From assembly GCA_944319795.1 (NCBI GenBank), contig CALUFA010000012.1, positions 1 to 64,000 of the forward strand: DNA of 64,000 bases, written 5' to 3'. A model generated the notes under the pieces. It worked only from the letters and a program-made list of their open reading frames with translations. It was not told where the DNA came from and made no database searches. The DNA is from an uncultured Prevotella sp. GTDB lineage: Bacteria; Bacteroidota; Bacteroidia; Bacteroidales; Bacteroidaceae. Made by a program: the position numbers and the translations under genes. Of this stretch, positions 61,620-64,000 are shown in pieces. The first letter of the stretch is position 1. Every line of letters begins with the position of its first letter.

Positions 61620-62216
61620 TTACCTTCTCTTGCGTCGCTTGTCGGAATGGTCTTTCAGGTTACCGACGTTGAATCTGAACGAGTCAAGGTCGAGCTGTAT
61701 CTTCCCGTCGGTGAAGCGCGCCAGGTCAGAGGCTATCTTCTCATCGTCGCTCGATCCGTGGCTCCATTGTATCAGGTTGCGCTTCATTTGGTTGGCCGTA
61801 AGCCTCGTCAGTTCGTCGCGCTCCGGCCCGGGTTCCATCGCCTTCAGCTTCTCGAACAGCTCGAACACCATGCTTCCGTAATGCTTAACCGGGTTGGTTT
61901 GCTTCGGATAGCCCATCGGTTGCGGTTTCTTCATTATGTTCTTGGCCTCGTTGATGTCTACGGGATAGTCGATGTCCAACTTGAAGTTGCTCATTATTGC
62001 GAGGTGGTCCCACAGTTTCTGCTGATAGTCAATGTTGTCTTGGGTCTGCGGAAACATCCTTTCCATTATGCCGACAATGGTCTCGGCGCAACGCTGCCGT
62101 TCATCCCTGTCCTCTATGGTTACGGCATAGTCTACCATTTTCTGCACTTCGCGCCCGTATTCAGGCAATATCAGTTGTTCCCGTTGGGTGTTGTAGTCCA
62201 ATCCTTCGATGTTCAT
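61620..62216 (-). CDS. DUF4290 family protein
   Basis: A 198-residue soluble, mostly helical protein with a basic C terminus (KDHSDKRRKRR). Recognised by the N-terminal MNIEGLDYNTQREQLILPEYGREVQKMVDYA and its constant place just upstream of murA in Bacteroidetes. Function unknown; its conserved context suggests cell-wall or translation-linked work. Confidence 0.88.
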   Translation of the reverse strand: MNIEGLDYNTQREQLILPEYGREVQKMVDYAVTIEDRDERQRCAETIVGIMERMFPQTQDNIDYQQKLWDHLAIMSNFKLDIDYPVDINEAKNIMKKPQPMGYPKQTNPVKHYGSMVFELFEKLKAMEPGPERDELTRLTANQMKRNLIQWSHGSSDDEKIASDLARFTDGKIQLDLDSFRFNVGNLKDHSDKRRKRR

Positions 62217-62337
62217 GTATTTTTATAGAAGTTAAAGGAGTTTAATGAAGTTATCGCTCGCTGTGCTCGCTAAGAAGTTAAAGCCCAATGCATTGTTACT
62301 TATATGGTTGTCTCTCGCCTGTTTGTCCCTCGTCTGC

Positions 62338-63027
62338 CTACAACAGCTTCTTTGGCGTCTTTGCCACGAAGTCCTTTAGGTAAAACGGCACGAAGTAGGC
62401 AACGTCCTCGAACTTCTCCTCAACCATGCGTTTCTCGGCGAGCGGATACATATATTCTGCCAAAGGCTCTATGCCTTTTATGAGTACGGCGTTAGGGTGG
62501 TTGATGGCCTCGATGCACTTGCACGCTCCGTTGCCGAAGAAGCACACCTTGCCCTTGTCGAGGTATTCCTTGTAAGTGTCGCCGTCTACCACGTCGGCCT
62601 GCACCGGCCTGACCTCTTTCAGCGCGCGGTCGTAAACGCCGGCATACACCTCCATGCGGCGAGCGTCGAGCATCGGGCAGAGCAGCGTGCCTTCGTCAAG
62701 CTCGTGGTTGAGCAACACGGGCACGGCCAACAGCTCGAGCGTGGGCACGGCTATCAGCTTAAGGCCGCGGCCGTAGCAAATGCCTTTGGCCATCGACACG
62801 CCTATGCGCAGGCCGGTGTACGAGCCGGGGCCGCAGCTTACGGCCACCGCGTCGAGCGGTATGGCACGGCTGTCGACGAACGAAAGGGCCTCGTCGACGA
62901 ACACGCCCAACGCCACGGCGTGGTTGGGGCCGCTGTGGTCTTCTTTCTTAAACAGGCAGACTCCGTTTTGGCTCACTGCCACCGAGCATACGTTGGTACT
63001 TGTCTCAATATTTAAAATGCAAGACAT
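62338..63027 (-). CDS. tsaB: tRNA threonylcarbamoyladenosine synthesis protein TsaB
   Basis: A 229-residue ASKHA-fold protein that assists TsaD in making t6A37 on ANN-decoding tRNAs. The N terminus CILNIETSTNVCSVAVSQNG and the SCGPGSYTGLRIGVSMAKGICYG motif identify it. The gene has its own -7 element (TATTTTTG, 63064-63057 on the minus strand) and is divergent from yicC. Confidence 0.94.
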   Translation of the reverse strand: MSCILNIETSTNVCSVAVSQNGVCLFKKEDHSGPNHAVALGVFVDEALSFVDSRAIPLDAVAVSCGPGSYTGLRIGVSMAKGICYGRGLKLIAVPTLELLAVPVLLNHELDEGTLLCPMLDARRMEVYAGVYDRALKEVRPVQADVVDGDTYKEYLDKGKVCFFGNGACKCIEAINHPNAVLIKGIEPLAEYMYPLAEKRMVEEKFEDVAYFVPFYLKDFVAKTPKKLL

Positions 63028-63056
63028 AAAACGAAAATATCTTTTTAAATAACGTG

Positions 63057-63094
63057 CAAAAATACGCTTTTTTCCGAAGAAATATGTACTTTTG
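63057..63094. promoter_or_regulatory. Divergent -7 elements of tsaB and yicC
   Basis: TATTTTTG on the minus strand (63064-63057) faces tsaB, and TACTTTTG on the plus strand (63087-63094) faces yicC, only 22 bp apart. No clear -33 TTTG in either direction. Confidence 0.6.
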
Positions 63095-63119
63095 CATAAA
63101 TTTAACTACATATATCGCT

Positions 63120-63995
63120 ATGATACAGTCAATGACGGGTTACGGAAAGTCTGTCGTAACTTTCAATGAAAAGAAAATACACGTAGAAATCAAATCGCTC
63201 AACAGCAAGGCCCTCGACTTGTCCACACGCATCGCCCCCCTTTACCGCGAGAAGGAAATGGAGATACGCCAGCTTGTGGCGAAGACTCTGCTAAGGGGCA
63301 AGGTAGACTTCTCTATTTGGGTAGAGAAAGACGAGTCGGCAGACGCCGCCCCGATAAACAAGGCGCTTGTCGAGAATTATTATAAGCAGATAAAAAACAT
63401 TTCGGCGAACGCGGGGATACCCGAACCGCAAGACTGGTTCGCCACGCTGCTGCGCATGCCCGACGTGTTGGCCAAGACCGAGGTGGAAGAGCTTGCCGGC
63501 GAAGAGTGGGAAGCCGCGCGCCGGGGCATCGACGATGCTTTGGCCGCCCTCGTTGCGTTCCGCGAGCAGGAAGGCGCCGCCCTCTACCGTAAGTTCACCG
63601 AGAAGATAGACAACATAGCCGCCCTGCTCGCCTCGATAGAGCCTTACGAGAAGTCGCGCGTAGAGAAAATACGCCTGCGCATAATCGAAGGGCTGAAGAG
63701 CATACCGGAGATTGAATACGACAAGAACCGCCTTGAGCAGGAGCTTATCTACTACATAGAGAAGCTCGACATAAGCGAGGAGAAGCAGCGCCTTGCGAAC
63801 CACCTTAAGTATTTCCGCGAGACAATGGCCGACGGCATAGGCCAGGGCAAGAAGCTCGGCTTCATAGCGCAGGAGATGGGACGTGAAATCAACACCACCG
63901 GCAGCAAGAGCAATAACGCCGAGATGCAGAACATAGTGGTGAAGATGAAGGACGAGCTGGAACAGATTAAGGAACAAGTACTCAATGTTTTATAG
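63120..63995 (+). CDS. yicC: YicC/YloC-family endoribonuclease
   Basis: A 291-residue protein. The N terminus MIQSMTGYGKSVVTFNEKKIHVEIKSLNSKALD and the C-terminal GKKLGFIAQEMGREINTTGSKSNNAEMQ are diagnostic of the YicC family, shown in E. coli to act as a hexameric endoribonuclease. The start at 63120 is chosen by this N terminus. The TAG stop is followed by a CAGAC word like those after other genes in the window. Confidence 0.93.
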   Translation: MIQSMTGYGKSVVTFNEKKIHVEIKSLNSKALDLSTRIAPLYREKEMEIRQLVAKTLLRGKVDFSIWVEKDESADAAPINKALVENYYKQIKNISANAGIPEPQDWFATLLRMPDVLAKTEVEELAGEEWEAARRGIDDALAALVAFREQEGAALYRKFTEKIDNIAALLASIEPYEKSRVEKIRLRIIEGLKSIPEIEYDKNRLEQELIYYIEKLDISEEKQRLANHLKYFRETMADGIGQGKKLGFIAQEMGREINTTGSKSNNAEMQNIVVKMKDELEQIKEQVLNVL

Positions 63996-64000
63996 CAGAC

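Overview
The window is chromosomal DNA from a GC-rich member of the Bacteroidales, probably Prevotellaceae or a close family. The evidence is: Bacteroidales-type promoters (TTTG about 19-20 nt before TAnnTTTG, for example before the tRNA-Gly, tRNA-Cys and porU transcripts); start codons without obvious Shine-Dalgarno sites; type IX secretion genes (porU, porV) next to ispF; secreted proteins with C-terminal sorting domains; DUF4290 and DUF4369 proteins; and the runs rplM-rpsI-rpsB-tsf and DUF4290-murA-rimM-dxr-rseP. Most of the window is ordinary core chromosome.

Layout: 1-10.7 kb holds the end of argH, a zinc-ribbon lipoprotein, two tRNA genes leading directly into a TPR/OmpA-like lipoprotein, a DUF4369 lipoprotein, a YifB ATPase, a LolE-like permease with rbfA, an O-methyltransferase, aroQ and xerD. 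10.7-13.4 kb is an accessory island: a shrunken, frameshifted Rhs gene whose AT-rich tip encodes a candidate polymorphic toxin, followed by a small membrane protein (candidate immunity protein) and Rhs debris. It is bounded by a 126-bp direct repeat of the xerD 3' end. 13.8-21.5 kb holds a TlpA-like thioredoxin, nadK, pdxJ, a DJ-1 protein, ispD, recG and an M23/LysM peptidase. 21.6-26.6 kb holds a cysteine-rich secreted protein, two glycosyltransferases, a candidate small RNA, a flavodoxin-ferredoxin fusion and an acetyltransferase. 26.8-33 kb is ispF, porV, porU and an FAH-family enzyme. 33.2-36.5 kb is tRNA-Cys and the ribosomal operon with a structured leader. 36.7-45.4 kb is a surface-polysaccharide region: acetyltransferases, flippase, Fe-S protein, pyruvyl transferase, GT8, GT4 and a low-molecular-weight phosphatase. 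45.5-56.6 kb holds RNase H, argS, two secreted type IX cargo candidates, a membrane TPR/AraC-type regulator, an AlkD-like protein and a HAD phosphatase. 56.9-64 kb is the rseP-dxr-rimM-murA-DUF4290 run, tsaB and, divergently, yicC.

The most unusual content is between the genes. At least four repeat families recur: (a) about 105-bp elements built of four AAAAGGnnnCCTTTT-like palindromes (eight copies, two nearly identical); (b) about 200-bp nested inverted repeats around CCGGGCTTAGACCCGG (four copies); (c) tandem 66-bp repeats that each carry a promoter -7 motif and a hairpin with compensatory changes, placed head-on before a flippase gene and a ferredoxin gene; (d) hairpins made from short words (CAGACAAG/CAGACGAG, GTTAAGA, CATAATT) sitting against stop codons. 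The Rhs island and families (a)-(c) are the best candidates for undescribed biology.
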